Below are positions 26,901 through 41,900 of a DNA stretch of 64,000 bases, one piece after another. The notes beneath the pieces are model-generated. The model saw nothing but the letters and a program-made list of their open reading frames with translations, searched no databases and was not told the DNA's origin. The DNA is from Phoronis australis (Eukaryota > Phoronida > Phoronidae): NCBI GenBank assembly GCA_002633005.1, contig NMRA01000246.1, forward strand, positions 477,562 through 541,561. Reading direction: 5' to 3'. Numbering within the stretch: position 1 is the stretch's first letter; the number at the start of each line of letters is the position of its first letter. Position numbers and translations under genes: made by a program.

Positions 26901-29900
26901 ATCTGTCACTTAGGTGCAAAATAACTCTGTCTATCATTGTTTGCTTTTGCAGCAAAATATCAAGCACTTCAAAAAATAGAATCTCTTGCAACTGCTTTTT
27001 CCCAAAATGATGGCCTACCTACAAATTCATCAAAAACATAGACCAGTTTTGAATGAATCCCAGACATCATATCATCAAATGCATAACAATATGCAAAACG
27101 AAGTGAAGCAGCATGCCTAGATCCATTGTTCACATATTTACAAACTATTCTACACTGTACCTTGGAAGGAGAGCCGAGTGGACTTGTTGAGCTAAACAGG
27201 TCCACAGACGGGTCATCTTCTTTAGCACTGAACAGCAAGCTATCGTCATCAAATAAGTTGCTTTTACTTCGAGGCTTTGACGTCTGAAATAACCATAGGA
27301 ACAAGCAACTTCTTGTATTAACGTGAAGTTGATAAGTTCATATCAAGTTAGTAGAAATGACAGTAATAGTCACCCACAGGGGTCCCCAGTGTTGAGAACC
27401 AGTTTTCTTATCTAAATAACAGGCATCAAGATGGTTCTCAGAATCGAGAACCCCAGTGAGTGACTACTGCCAAAATGACAAATGAGGAACAATGAGACAT
27501 ACACTCATAAAGGAACTGTTCAAGTCACAGTTGTGACACAACTAATAAGGGGACTATCAACATTAAATGATACTAAGAACTAACAAAAATTAACGTAAAT
27601 TGTATTCTTTCATCTTGGATTACATTCGTTTGATATTGACATGGTACAAGATGCCAACCTCTGATGACTTCTTAGCTCCACCCCCAAACAGACCACTATC
27701 TAGATCATCATCATTGTCGTCATCAAACAGAGATAAGGCCGTCTTCGCTGGAGGCTTCTTCACAGACTTCTCTTCGGCAGTTGCCTGTAGTGAATAATTT
27801 TCAATATCCAAGAAAGGCACAAAATTATGTTCCTTGAAATGTCTCAGTGGGTAAAAAGAAAGTGACACGTCTGTGGTAAAGCTACACTGCACAGCAACTC
27901 TTCAAACCAACTCTCTATGAGCAAGAAGTCAAAAACATCTCACGAAAATGCATTTTCCACAATACCTGCTCATTAACTAAAAATAGTGAGTGTGCTCGGT
28001 GACTAAGTCATGTCACATTTTACCCATGGCAATGTGCTAATCAAACTATACAATGTTGATGGATGTACAGTTCATGCCAAATACAAACCAACAAGATTGC
28101 ATTTGCCCATCACGATCATCATTATAGCTAACCTGATGGTGATTTGCACTTGCACATGGCTATCAGGACAGGGAATAGCACATCTTTTTGATGCATTATG
28201 TTTGGCATGTACTGTACAATTATGGTAACAAGATACAAGATACCAACTAAGTACTGACATTCATTTGTTAAAAACCCATTGACAAAATGGTTTACACTGC
28301 CGTGTCTACATAGTGCACTCTTACCTACATGACTGCATATAACTGAGTCGTACATGGCTAATTGATGTTTGCAGACAAGAGGTACAACACAACTTTTCAA
28401 ACAAATCGTAAACAAAATTGTACTAGACAGTCGAAGAGTGCAGGCAATGGTCTAAATGTCATTAATGCCTTCGTATAAGAAAACTTGGGAGTGACTGTGT
28501 GTAGATAAGGCTTATAAATTAACCAACGAGCAATACTGCTTTCACTGCCTGTGCTTTCAGTAAAATTCTCACCAGCAAACAGCTCTAACCAAAAATGTGG
28601 GGCACCTTGTCAGATGATTTTCCACAAAACGCTATTGAATATATTAGTAAGAAAACTTTAACAAAATTTCAGCATGTTTAAAGCAATTCTGTCAAATAAA
28701 TGTATACCTTTGGTTTCTCCCCAATCTTCTCTGGACTTGTACCAAACAGGTCTTGACCACCAAACAAGGCCACACCCCCTGCTGGCTTCTTTTTCTCAGT
28801 ACTGGAACATATAAAACACATTATTCAAAAGCGATGCATTTTAGTTATATCAAATATTTGAACACAGCTACTGTAGTTTTATACAAAATATTGACAAAAA
28901 TATGACAATTTGAAGCAAATGTTTTCAGCTACTTTCAAATTAGTGAATAGTGACGATTTTTTTATCTATTTCTCATCAGGTTTTTCACCATAACTTCGAC
29001 AAAGCCAAGAGTCCAATTACAATGATATTCATCCACTTTATTTTTTTGAAAACTAATCCACTTGCTAATACCAGTAAACAGGCCAAAACTAAAAGTTACT
29101 AAAAACGACAATTCAGAAACTTAAAAAAATTTACTTTTTAAGTTTAGACTAGTCTCTAAATTCCCACAATGCTCATACCTTCTGCCATAAAAGCAGATAT
29201 AAAAGTCCTGTGAATGACCACCTATACTGAACACACTTCCATTTTGTAACAGGTCATTTCTACTGGATCGTGGGACTCTCTTCTCAGATACACCCATAAC
29301 AAGTAAACAACTGTTAATAAAGCAACACAAAACCCTAAATATATGATCGGGCAGTATGGCCTAGTTTTAAAGCATTACAAGTGAATAGTTGAAATCCCAG
29401 TGAATCCCACTGCTGGACTCTGAACCAGGTCTCCTACTCAACTCAGCTTAAACAAGGCTGGTTGAATGTGAACACATTGCATGTATGTTGTGATGGCCAT
29501 CTTTGTTGTGATTATAGCACTGCACACAACTACTCTACAGTCAATGTGGGATCCTAGAAGAGTGTCCAAACTTTACTTTGGAAGATCATAAGTCTGCAAT
29601 GGGTGACTGTATTCAAATGAAACTTTCAGATGCACTGTTTTCCAAAACACTCTGTTAGTTTGTTTTTAAATGGTCCACTTTTGTATGAGAGGCTAACAAA
29701 AACTGAGATAAATTATTGAGATTTTCAGAAAAACTCAAACGTTGCATAAAATGAAAATGAAATGATAATTTAGAAAACTGTGTCAAGCAGTTTTGAGATT
29801 TCATCTTGAACATAATCAAACACAAACTTGGTCATGGAACTGATACCATTGTTCAGTTACCAAGAATGAACCTTCTTTTTTTGCTAAACTTTACATGTTA

Positions 29901-32900
29901 CCCCACATTATGGCAAATAGGTAAAAAGTAAAAGCCATTTCCTGCATACAGAGAATAATTATGTTTATTAGTAACAGTTTATAGTTCAATTGTGGATATT
30001 TGGATACAGACTTGTTGATAAGGTTCTACATAACCTTTGCTCCAGTTAAAGTTGGGTAATTGTATTATCTGATAATATCACCAATAGGCATACATAATAT
30101 CTGATGATATCACCAATAGGCATACATAATATCTGATGATATCACCAATAGGCATACATAATATCTGATGATATCACCAATAGGCATACATAATATCTGA
30201 TGATATCACCAACAGGCATACATAATATCTGATGATATCACCAATAGGCATACATAATATCTGATGATATCACCAATAGGCATACATAATATCTGGTATC
30301 ACCAATAGGCATACATAATATTTGTCAAGCATGACATTACACAGTATGACTACAGTACCTATCTGCAGGCTTCGTAGTCTTGTCACTGAACAAGTCTTCC
30401 TCATCATCAGCTGTGAAGAGTGTCTTACTGGCAGCCCTTGCCTTACTCTGTAACATGATACTAACAGTGTCTTACTGGCAGCCCTTGCCTTACTCTGTAA
30501 CATGATACTCACAGTTAACATAAAAACGTTGTCAGAGTTAGGCACTTGATTACCAGAGACCATGCGAGCATTCAATCAGTGGAGTCAAAACAATAGAATG
30601 TGTCATTCAATTAGCAGAGAGCACATCAGCCAACAACATACTGAACACAATGTGATATCACCAGTCAATGATAATGAACAGGGCAGCTTACACCCTTAAG
30701 CATAAATATTTTGTAATATTTTCATGACAAGTTAGAGCATGTCTTAGCGACTAGGAATCTCATAGGGTATGTATTTTTATACAACTATGATTATAAAAAT
30801 ATGAATTTCAATTTCTGTGAAGCTTAAAGGTATGGGTGACTCAAACATTGGTTGTGAATGAAAGTGTTAAACATGGTTTAACCAATGCATTTGGGACACT
30901 TGGAATGCAGATCAACAATATGAAGAGAAGGAAAGAGGAAATGTTCTCGTCACTGATTAAAGCAAGTATTAAATGGACTTCATGATGAGATGAATATAAC
31001 CTGGATAAACCATAGACTAGTATCGAGCATCCACGGATAAAAGTGAAAGAAATTCATAACCTTTCATTTCAATCTTTGGTTCTTATCTTTAGAATGTGAA
31101 TTAATGATTAATACTAGGTAAACAAACAATGTGGATGGGAACGAGACTTATGGAAATGTCAACACCGAGATTCTTAACATTAGATCACCAGTACACTGTA
31201 AGACTTCCAAATGCTTTGAAAATAGTTTCCCTCAATAATTTTGTGCTGAGAAATAGGTTACCAAAGGACATAAGCTTGTGGGTGAACACACACTGTAACA
31301 ACGTAGTGCGAACTAACTACTGTTTGTTTGTATACATCAGACACACACATGATTATGAATGAATCTTGCTATGTCCATGGGTTGACGTATCCATAGTCTG
31401 GTGTGATCTATGAATGCGCTCAAAGAATTAATATCATGGATGTACCCCTGCATGCAACACTTTGCTTGCTCCCCAAGACCCATTTTGAAAATGTGACTCC
31501 GTATGGAAACAATAGCCTGACTATTAACCACTTACAGGCTGTGCAGGTTTAGCACTGAAGAAGTCTTCATCATCGTCATCATCAAACAATCCCAACGTTG
31601 GTTTAGCCTTTGGCTTACTAAAACGAAAAAACACAAAATTAATTCAACTATCAACAGAAGGGCTATTTTGCCATACAAAATGAAGCTCATTGAACAACAA
31701 AAACAACATATAATTAATAATCAAGAAAATTAAATGCAATCTAAAATTAATAAAATGCAAATTAGAGTGTTAATGTGGCAAGCTTATCTAATTAATGTGT
31801 TCAAGTAACGTAAAAGTAACAGTAGAGATCCTCAACCAATCATGAAACGCAAGAATTGAATGAATTCTAAAAGAGTACTGTAAAACAAAAAGCAAAAATT
31901 GCTAAAATCATCCACAAAACTTCAAAGAATAAGAGTTCATACACAATGTACTTTCATAAATTTGTGGAAAAATGAAAGTCCTCCGGGTCAATTCACCTTT
32001 CTTTCGGTTTGACACTCGTAATCTCTGGCTCCTCAGCAAACAGACTGTTACTAGAGGATGACCCGCTGCGGGTAGGCTTCCCTTGCTGCTTTATGGCAGC
32101 CAGAGCGGGTGATGATGTCACGCTCGACCCCGAGCCGCTACGTGAGAACTTATCACCGCTCGTCTTAGGTATTGAGGCATCTGACCATTCATCCTCCTAA
32201 ACACAAGAAACAATTATATTTAATACAACACCTATCTGACTCGTGAAGATAACAATATATAACTTGACCACTAGCCATCAATAAAGGCCTGTCAAATACT
32301 CGCATATTAAATTGGATTCATGGCAGCATAACAACTTGGTTAAAACTTCTCAATGATTTTGTTCGAAAATTCGTTCTGTTCACCCGGAAAAATTGTTATC
32401 ACTGTAATGCTGTTACGGTGTTTGTGTTCATATAAACATCCTCTTTTCTGATTAGCAACCACCCGTGTTTTTCTTCATCAATTCATGAGGAGGTCATGTG
32501 TGACCGGGGCAACTTTCAGATGACATATAAGAGCTAATATTTGGCAAGCATCCAACCACCCCCTCCCATTTCTTGAATTTCCAATTTAACAAGTGTTGAC
32601 GTCTGGTTAAGGTAGGTGTATACACTGATCAAATCTCCAGGTTCCTAAGTAAAATGAGTAAAAAGGGGGTTTTAACTAGTTAGACCTGACTCTGAAAGTG
32701 ACAAAAATCGAAAAAAAAGTTTCTTTTGTAGTTCGTTTTTTTAAAAAATCGTATTTTTTAATTTTCAAAAAATCCAATTTTACCTCGAATTTTTTTTCAA
32801 AATGCACAGGGATCATCATCAACTGTTTCCTTACGCAATATTCTACTTATCCATACCAAATATATGTACAAAATCATTATGATCTTGATTTTGTGGCATT

Positions 32901-35900
32901 TTTTGTTTGCGAGTTGGGGCAAGCACGCCACTTTTTGTCATTTGGTCACTTTCCGTCTAATAACTAAAAATCTGGTCCATTTATCAAAAAACCCTGGCAC
33001 GCGATTTTACTTCAGTCCTAGAGGATTTCAAATTTGCAACTTTCGTAAAAATTGACTCACGTGTTGTGGAAAAATAGGCCCGAGAATCTTGTCACTATCC
33101 TGAAATCACGAGCCGAGAAAAACGGCTTTGAAGTTAAGCGGTCCATCGATTGCCACTTGAGATCAAATTTCGTTCAGAATGCGCGGTCATTATGTTCCAA
33201 TTTTTGTTGAAGTACTAGAAATAAAGCTGATACTTACTTCTTGTTTAGAAAATGTGACATACCTGTTTGTTTACAGCGCAATTTTAATCATTTTTTCGAA
33301 ATTGTGAAGCACGACAGACGACCAAAACAAGTATGGCTGTCACGTGGGTGGAGCTTAGCGTTGATCTATTGTCTGCTGTACTGGTGTGCCGACCACACAT
33401 TAAAACCATGTGTTGATTGTTTATACGATTCATCTGAACTCTCCACTCAGTATAGTAAAAGACACTCTATATGACACAGACCTATTTGTTAGTATTCCAA
33501 TATTATCATCAACCAATATATCAAATCGCCGCGTTACTGTCTATTGGCGACGAGGATAAAGAACTACTTTCATAGTAATGGTTCAACATTTTTACGTGCC
33601 TGTACCGAATGGACTTTGGGGTAAGAAAATATCACTTTCTGCGCAAATAGGTTCGCTTGGGTGAGATTCTCAAGTTACTAAAGTTTCTTATATTGCTTTC
33701 CTCTAGAATCGTATAATATCATGAGTTTTAATTCAGGGTTACGTTTGAATCTATGCACTAGAAAATTTTTGTTATTTTGAACACTGGGTCATTTCTTTGG
33801 GTTACGGCCAGTGGCAAGTTAAAAAATCCTCTTGGTTTGACAGCCTAGTTTCTCCACGGCGCGTTCCCAGCTCAGAAGCACGGTTTATCTGCGAAGACTC
33901 TACTCTGACGGCATGTAGTTGTTAATATGTCGCGCGCGCGGCTTGTCTTCACAGCGCGTGCATGCACTCTCACCGCATCGTGCAACACCACCCACGTCGA
34001 CACTCAGCGTCCTCTCGCAAGACACCTGATCTTATATTACCGACTTCTCTTATACTTGCACAATTTCTGCACTGACTCCTCAAGCTGAGTGCAGTGATGG
34101 CTTCGGTAGGACTTGGCGTACTTTGCAGATACACAAACAGGCTCAGGCTCGGAACAGGAGCTAGTTCACCATTTCACTACCAACTTTCACATGGTCAAAA
34201 TAGAATTATTTTATTCTTGGTCTTGCTACAACACCAATATCAGCTGGTACAGCACTCTCGATTGCCCGGTTACGCAATGCTTGTTGACAGGGTTAGATTA
34301 GAGCTAGTGTCCTTGTATATAAGCTCCGCCCCAGTTGTCAATCACTGAGCTGGTGAGCACTCAAGCCATACGACTTACTGAAGCTTGGTCAAATATAGCT
34401 AAAAAAACAACTTTGGATTTTCAGAATGATTTTATTTTTCTTCAGTATACTGTGCATCAAGAATTAAAGATTAGGATGACATAAAAGTGTAAAAAACAGT
34501 CAAAAATTTTTTTTTTGTGTATCCACCTACCTTAAGCACTACCCTGATTTTCAGGCTCACCATCTTAAAAGCCTAGTGCGTTAACCATACCGTTTATGAC
34601 ATATTCAACCCAGAAACTAATAATCATCTATCACAAAAGTGACATGATGTTATATGTCAACAGACACATGCCTTGCATTCTTAAAAGGAACAAAATGGTA
34701 TGGCTGAATGTGTTATGTACAAGGTTTTTGTTAAAAAATCTGGCTTTTGACATAGACCACTTTGGTCTCAAATTTTCCTTTTACAGGAATAAGAGCCTAT
34801 ACTACATTTTCAAAAGAATGGCTGGAGAATCATCGTAATTTGCCAGGCTTCACTAAAGTCATAGCAAAAAGCAGGAAGGACACCAAAAAAAATGGACTGA
34901 AGTATTTGAAAATTAGCTGACAATGATAATACTTTGCAAAGTGGCCTACTTTTAACCAGAGATAACATTTTCACCTTTTTTGACTTCCCAGTTTACATCG
35001 ATGCTCTGCTTATACCAGAGTTAAGTTATTATGAAAGGGCCTTAAAAGAAATAAATGGCCTAACTTACCTCTTCATTATCAGATGCTTGTCTCTGGGCCT
35101 TGATGGCAGCAGCCAGTGGGTTGGGGGCACCACCAAACATGGACACGGCACCAGCCGGCATCTGGAATGGACAATGCACTAAAACCAATGAGCAGTGGCA
35201 TAGCTAGGGTTGGTGGGGAAGGCGTCATTATCAGGGCTTGGAATTACCGATGACAAAAAGAGGAAAATTTTCCAGGTGACATATCATTCCACAAATAGAC
35301 ATGTGACAGAAATATTTTTTGTGTTGTAAAATTTAACTGAAATAAACATTTTTGCATGCATAAAGTCCAAAATGATGAGAGTCGACAAAAGAGAAAACCG
35401 GAAATCAAATAAGAGAAAACTGAAACCAAAAACGAGGAAGTCCTCTTAAAAAAAGGAAAGTTTCAAGTCATGCATTATCTCCCACCCCTGGTGGTGATAA
35501 CATTGACTACAACAGCAAATTTAAGCAATGTCAAAGACTGGCTAAGAAACACATCTTCAAAATTCATCACTTAAAAGTGTAGCAACAAAGAGGACAGATC
35601 AACACACAGGAACATTGTCAAGCGACAATACTTGGAAGCCTTCGATACAGTAGCATTGGGTGATGAATATCCTTAACTTGCATGATTCTAGTAAATGGTC
35701 ACAAGTTATAACAATCTTATATTTAATAATTTATGCTGAAAAAATTTGTGCGACATTTAAGGCTTTAATTTCACCCAGGTTGTAATGACGGACACCTTGA
35801 ATAAAAGAATTCCGTCTGCAATATTGTACTGCAGAAGATTATACAATGGCAATAAACCTCATCAAAATAAATCAACTAATCATACCTTCTTCTTTGTCTC

Positions 35901-38900
35901 TTTCTTCTGCTCCACTTTAGGCTCAGCAACTTTTGCAGGTGCTTCCCCAAACAGATCACCTTCATCATCATCAGCAAATAAGCTGGCAGTGGGTTTGGAT
36001 TCTAAAAGAAAAGTGGATAACCAACCTTGCTTTTAAGAACACCATGATGAAAATAATACCATCTGATATCATTTGATATGCCCTTATCAATTTATAATAT
36101 TTTGTTTGTACCGGTCTGGGTATACCGTTATAGATCAAACAGAACCAAAAAATTGGACAATGTACTACTAAAAATAAACAACATGATTATAAATCACAGT
36201 ACAATAAGATTGAAAAACAACTAGATTTGTTAGATTGTGTGCATTTTGTTTTTTCTTTTACTAACAAGGCAACAGCTTGTTGTCAAGGATATTTTGAGGC
36301 AACGTGTAAGGGCAAAAAGTACAGTACTTGCATTTGATTCACTATGCTTGATTAACTGCATCAACCAGATAACATGTGATTGGTTAGTAAGCTGGAGGTT
36401 GCCACCAAGAATCAAATTTGTTGAAGGGTTGACCTGGCTGACCCAGGAGAGTGAATCAAGCGCACACATGGTATTTAAAACCGTGAATGTCCAATACTAG
36501 AGACAAAACTAATTGCGTATGAGAAACTAGAATTAGAATAAGTGACTGTTCCTGTCCTGCACTACATTATAGCAATCAGAAAAGCTAATTAAGACATCAT
36601 AATGAGATAACAATTAAGGCAGAATGTGATTACAAAAATCAGAAGTTGTTAAGGGTCCAAAAAGATGGCTTTGCAAACAATGTGGATGAAAACTACTGAA
36701 CACGTTTGTGCCTTCTATACAATACATGGGAATGTCCTGTGTATGAATGCAGCACCTGACCAAGCACTATAATTGTTGCTATTGTGTCCAAGGCACTACT
36801 CATACTGGAGGTGGTGCCAAGACAAGGCTCATTTTACCAGAATTAAGTGTTCACAACAACAACCAGTTCTGCTTGCGTTTGCAGCTACAGAAAGAACATG
36901 GCTTAAACTGAAAAATCATACGGGAGGCAGAAAAAGCCATTTGTTCAATGTCACAGCATACACTAAATATAAAAGGAAACCATGTGATTTGTTTGGCTCT
37001 GCAAGATATTCTAATACCATCTGTAATGAAACATCAACCAAGAACAACACACACCATGCAAGTTAGCAAAGCATCGAATGAAGTCAAGTTGGTGAATTGA
37101 AGCATAATCATAAACAATGTGAAAAGAGTGTGAAGAATAAAGTTAAAACCCAGTAGAATTAAGAAACAAACACCAGTGCTATCTACTAAAATAACTCAAA
37201 CCACAAACATTGACAGTTAGTATCACATGCATGCTATCTACTAATTAAAAATAACTCAAACCACAAACATTGACAGTTAGTATTACATGCAGAGTGGTGT
37301 GTTCATTACCAGGCTTCTTTTTAGGTTTCGATATTGACGCAAAAAGATCGTCTTCATTGTCATCGTCAGCAAATAAATTTGCAGTGGATGACTTTTTTAC
37401 TGTAATGTACCCATGATAATTAAAAATAGCTTAACATACAAAACAAGAGAATAGTTATGAATTTCAGACATACTGGACAACTTCCAACTCATAGATCAGC
37501 CAAGCAGTGAAAAGCTGTCAAATGGTTAAGTAATCAAGGTTATATAATACTCCATTGACAAGTATGTACATTTAACCAAATACATACAAAACTATAAAGT
37601 TTAACTAATCATGGTATATATTTTTTGAAAGTAGAAATTCCATAGAATTTTTGACTTTATACAACAAGGTACAAGCATAGCAATACAGGAGAATCAATAA
37701 CATCGCCAATTGTAGCATGATATAAATGTTCAAGAGAAAATCTCAAAAATGCTGTTACAGTTTTCTAACTTATTCCTCATGCAAAAGTGGAACATTTTAA
37801 AAACAAAACTTAACAACATTTTTGAGAAAATTGCATATGGCAAAGTGCCTGAAACTTTCACATGAATCCGATCAGCCACTTCTCAGATATGATATTCCGA
37901 AGATAGCCAAAATTGAACATTTTTCTACTGGTACAACGTGATGAGTTAAACTGTGCCAATCTTATTTTATTCAGTAAACCTGATAGAGTCCTATTTAAAA
38001 ATATATCACCAAATTTCACAAATTTGCTGCACCCTGTGATGCAGTTCCTTCTAAGTTGAAGCAAAATCACATTTATTTAATATTTAAAAAATCACCTGGT
38101 TTAGTAGATTTTTCAGCAACAGACTTTGTAGGCGCTGCAGAAAACAAGTTGTCAGCATCATCATCATCAAACAATCCACCAGATGGCGCTGACGACTTTT
38201 TCGATGACACAACTTCCTCTGCTTCCTCATCACTAATGTTACTGGGGACCTTGGCGAATGGGTCAGCACCACCATCTAAATATTTGTAAGACAACATTGT
38301 GGATGGTATGTGTAGGAAAAAATAAATCCTTCATACTAAGTAAAAGTAAGAAAGGGGTCAAAGAGCGGGGCCCTCTATATTAATATAGAATGCCTGAAAT
38401 TCATTTTTTTGCCTATGTCATTTTAATAAAAATAAATCATTTTAAATAATAAGCTGTTCAGTATAATTTCTAATAACAAGTGACAACATTAACCTCCAAA
38501 TATTGACACTCCTCCTGCTGGGATTTTATGCCCACTCCGTGTTCGTCCTCGTTTATCTGCAACAAAAAGACGAAAACAGTGCAACACATATTGACATAAC
38601 AAACAAGAGCAACGCAGAGCGTTGAAATGCGCCCACAATTGCACCGCATACGGTATCCTTCTAGGGTTGTTTATTGGTACCATAAAGTGGCCAGTAAAGG
38701 CATATATGTAGTATGTTGTACTTAGCAAAATGGAAAGGCATAGTCATTGTCTCCTCAATAGGCTAGGGGCAAAATGTGAGTAAGCTTCATAATACAAGCA
38801 CATCCTATACACCAGTTGCTTAAAGCACCACAGAAACATAAAATTAAAAACAAATTTACCAAGTAACATACGAGATTAGCACAGCATTAGAATGCCAGAA

Positions 38901-41900
38901 AAAAATTTCTACTTGGAACTTTTCCTTCATAGTCACGAAGTAACACAAAGTATACACCTGAAGACCTATGAAAATACAGAGGTCAATGTAAAATACTAAA
39001 ATTGCCACTAGAGGCAAATACTAAAATTGCCACTAGAGGAATACCGGTAGTCAGAATCATCCTAAAGTCGTCATCGTCCGTTGTCAACATCACATAAATA
39101 CACTTGCTAATTTTAGTAAAGATCCTGCAAACGGTTTGGGAGATACAGCCATAGGCGCAAAAAAAAAAAAAACTACCAGTAGGAGGCGCCACAGTAGTCC
39201 AAATCGTCTGAAAATCATTGTCAGCTGTCTTCCTTATAGTAAGCACATACACGCCAATTTTCACAATCATCCTTTGAGCGGTTTGGTTGATAGAGGGGTG
39301 GACGCAAAAATACAGACTCGAAAACAGTAAAAATGGCCACTAGGTGGCGCAAACTACGTCGAATCCATCTGAAAACAGTAGGATAGCGTCATCTCACTAA
39401 TAGGTGCCTACATACCAAATTTCATGAAAATCCGTTCAGGACTTTTGAAGATACAAAGGTAAGCGTAAAAAACTAAAATTGCCACTAGGGGGCACACCGG
39501 TAGTCGGATCCGTCCGAAAGTTCGCACATGCCGTCCCATTCATGAATGGAACATATGTGCCAAATTTCATGAACGTATGTCAAAGGGTTTTGGAGATAGA
39601 GCAGCGGACGCCGGACGCCGGTCACCTGACGCCGGACGCCGCCCGGACAGACAGACGGACGGAGATGACGGCATAATGCGTCCACATATAAATATGTGGG
39701 CGCATAAAAATGGTCTTAAAGACCAATTTATGCTTCAAAAGTAAAGAAACCTGAAGACAGATATTATTTGCTTCCTGCTGATATATTGTGAACTGCAACA
39801 AGAGCCGGGCTCTGCTTTATGAAACTATATCAGTCTTAACTTAGATCAAAATAACAACGCTGTCATTTCATGACGTCATTTTGCACTTGCTGAACGATGC
39901 TGCAGACGTCATGCCAACAATCAAACTTTGAGACTTACACTTTCACGAAACAGAGCCCTGATAACAGAACCTAACTGAAGATGCATTGCATTGTTTACTG
40001 AGAATGTACAGCTATGAAGAACATAACAATGCACCTGGTAGCAAAGATTGGTTAAGACTTGTCAGGATATAGGATCAGAGTTAGTTATCATAACATAATC
40101 ACTTTCTAAGCAACATGTTTCTGTCACGGTGATGGCTTTTGCTAAACAGTTCATTCACTGGTCAATGTAACTGAGCAAACACTCGTCACAAATATTAAAA
40201 TCAACTGCATACAGTACACATTTTTAAAAGTTGGTTCATTATCACCAAATTCCAATGAAGGACTAACAATAAAGTTAACATTTATCCGGTCAAAATAAAA
40301 AACTCTGACAAGTGAATGAGAAATTGATTTGTTTCCTGACACTTACTTTCTTTATGTTTTTCTTTCTTTTCAACCTCTTCGTGATCATCAACAGAATCCT
40401 CACTGTCAGATACAGCCTTCTTTTTAACTGGAACATCATCGAACAAACCTCCCTGAAATAAATTTTTCATTAGAAATGTAATCGGTTTTAATGAATTTCT
40501 ACACATTACACTACATAGCGATTTATTCAAAGAGTCAGAAAACATTATTCTACAACGACCTAAAATGAATTTGTCATGTCAGTCAAATAATATTAATTGT
40601 AAATCATCTTGAGATACATTAGAATACTTACTGAAGGTTCGTCATCATCAAACAGGCCCCCACCACCAGAGAATAGACCGCCCTTAGCACCAAATGGTGA
40701 ATCATCATCTTCATCAGGTGGTGGACCAAACAAGTCATCACTGGTTGAGGCCGCTGGAAAGAATCAGCCAAATATTTCTGAATTATTGTTTTTCTTACAA
40801 AATAGGTGAAACTACATTAACAGGAAATTCACAGTCATGCAGTTGTTTTAACAACGTATTAAGAGATCATGATCGTGGTACAGCTGAATGATCGCCAGGA
40901 TCCTTTATGCCTCAATTTTGTGGTTCAATATCAGCCTTATTCACCTGAGTCTGAAAAATATTTAAAATTCACCTTAATCAGTAGATCCAACCATACCAAA
41001 ACAAACACATGTGGGCAAACTGAAGTTGAAATGAAATGTCACCTCAAAGTGAAAAATCATCAAACCTTTCTTGGATTCCCGTTTACTTTTGCTTTTGCTT
41101 TTTGACTTTTTCTCTTTTTTGCTGGCATTAGAGACAATGGAGGCTGTGCGACTCCGTTCTTTTGACTCTAGAAGCAATTCAAGAAAAGCGTCAATAATTA
41201 AATAAAACTATACTACAGACACAAAGAATGATAACACATAGTCTAACCACACTTACTGTAAATGGAAATTCAAAAACAAAAAGAGAGCAGTCGCTGCATT
41301 GAATAAGCTGTTGACCACTGCTCATGCGGTAGTCACCATTTCCGAAAAATTAGTGCAAACGCTCCACTTTAATGAGCGACCACACATTTTGACATATTTG
41401 TAACTATTCAGAAATGATTGTTCATTGATCCAGAGTAGTGTAAATACTAGAAGTCACAACTAACTGGGTTTTGGTTCCTCTTCCCAATCATCGTCGTCGC
41501 CACGGTCGTCTTCATCTGAGCTTCTCCGTCCCTGTGGCACTACCCCAATCTTGGCAGCCAATTCAGATGCAAACCCACCAGGACCACCACTTGTGGACTT
41601 CTATAATAACAATCATATGACAATTTGCTTAAATCAAATCAACAATTAAATGACAGTATCAAAAGTGCCCCGTATGAACACCACGTACCAAATTTTGACA
41701 TATGACCACACTCTTATCGAACAATATTTACCATGCAGCGACAAATGACCATACTGCCACCAAACACCATGCCACAAGACTGACATCAAATGCTACTTAC
41801 CCCACTGTATATATGGCCACACTGACATCAAAAGTCATTTACTATACTTTGACACAAGGCCAAATTGGCATCAAACAATATTTGGTATAGATGATCATAA

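Noticed and set aside
29347-29450. tRNA-like segment (TGGCCTAGTTTTAAAGC and AGTTGAAATCCC) as a tRNA gene or SINE head
   Set aside because: A and B box-like strings have plausible spacing, but no cloverleaf or acceptor stem pairs, and no second copy was found in the window.
30066-30318. Regular 32-bp repeats suggesting a CRISPR array
   Set aside because: The units are directly adjacent with no unique spacers, and the locus is inside an animal gene intron.
33241-34348. Short ORFs inside the TTAA element as a transposase
   Set aside because: The frames are under 90 codons and show no catalytic or zinc-finger motif.
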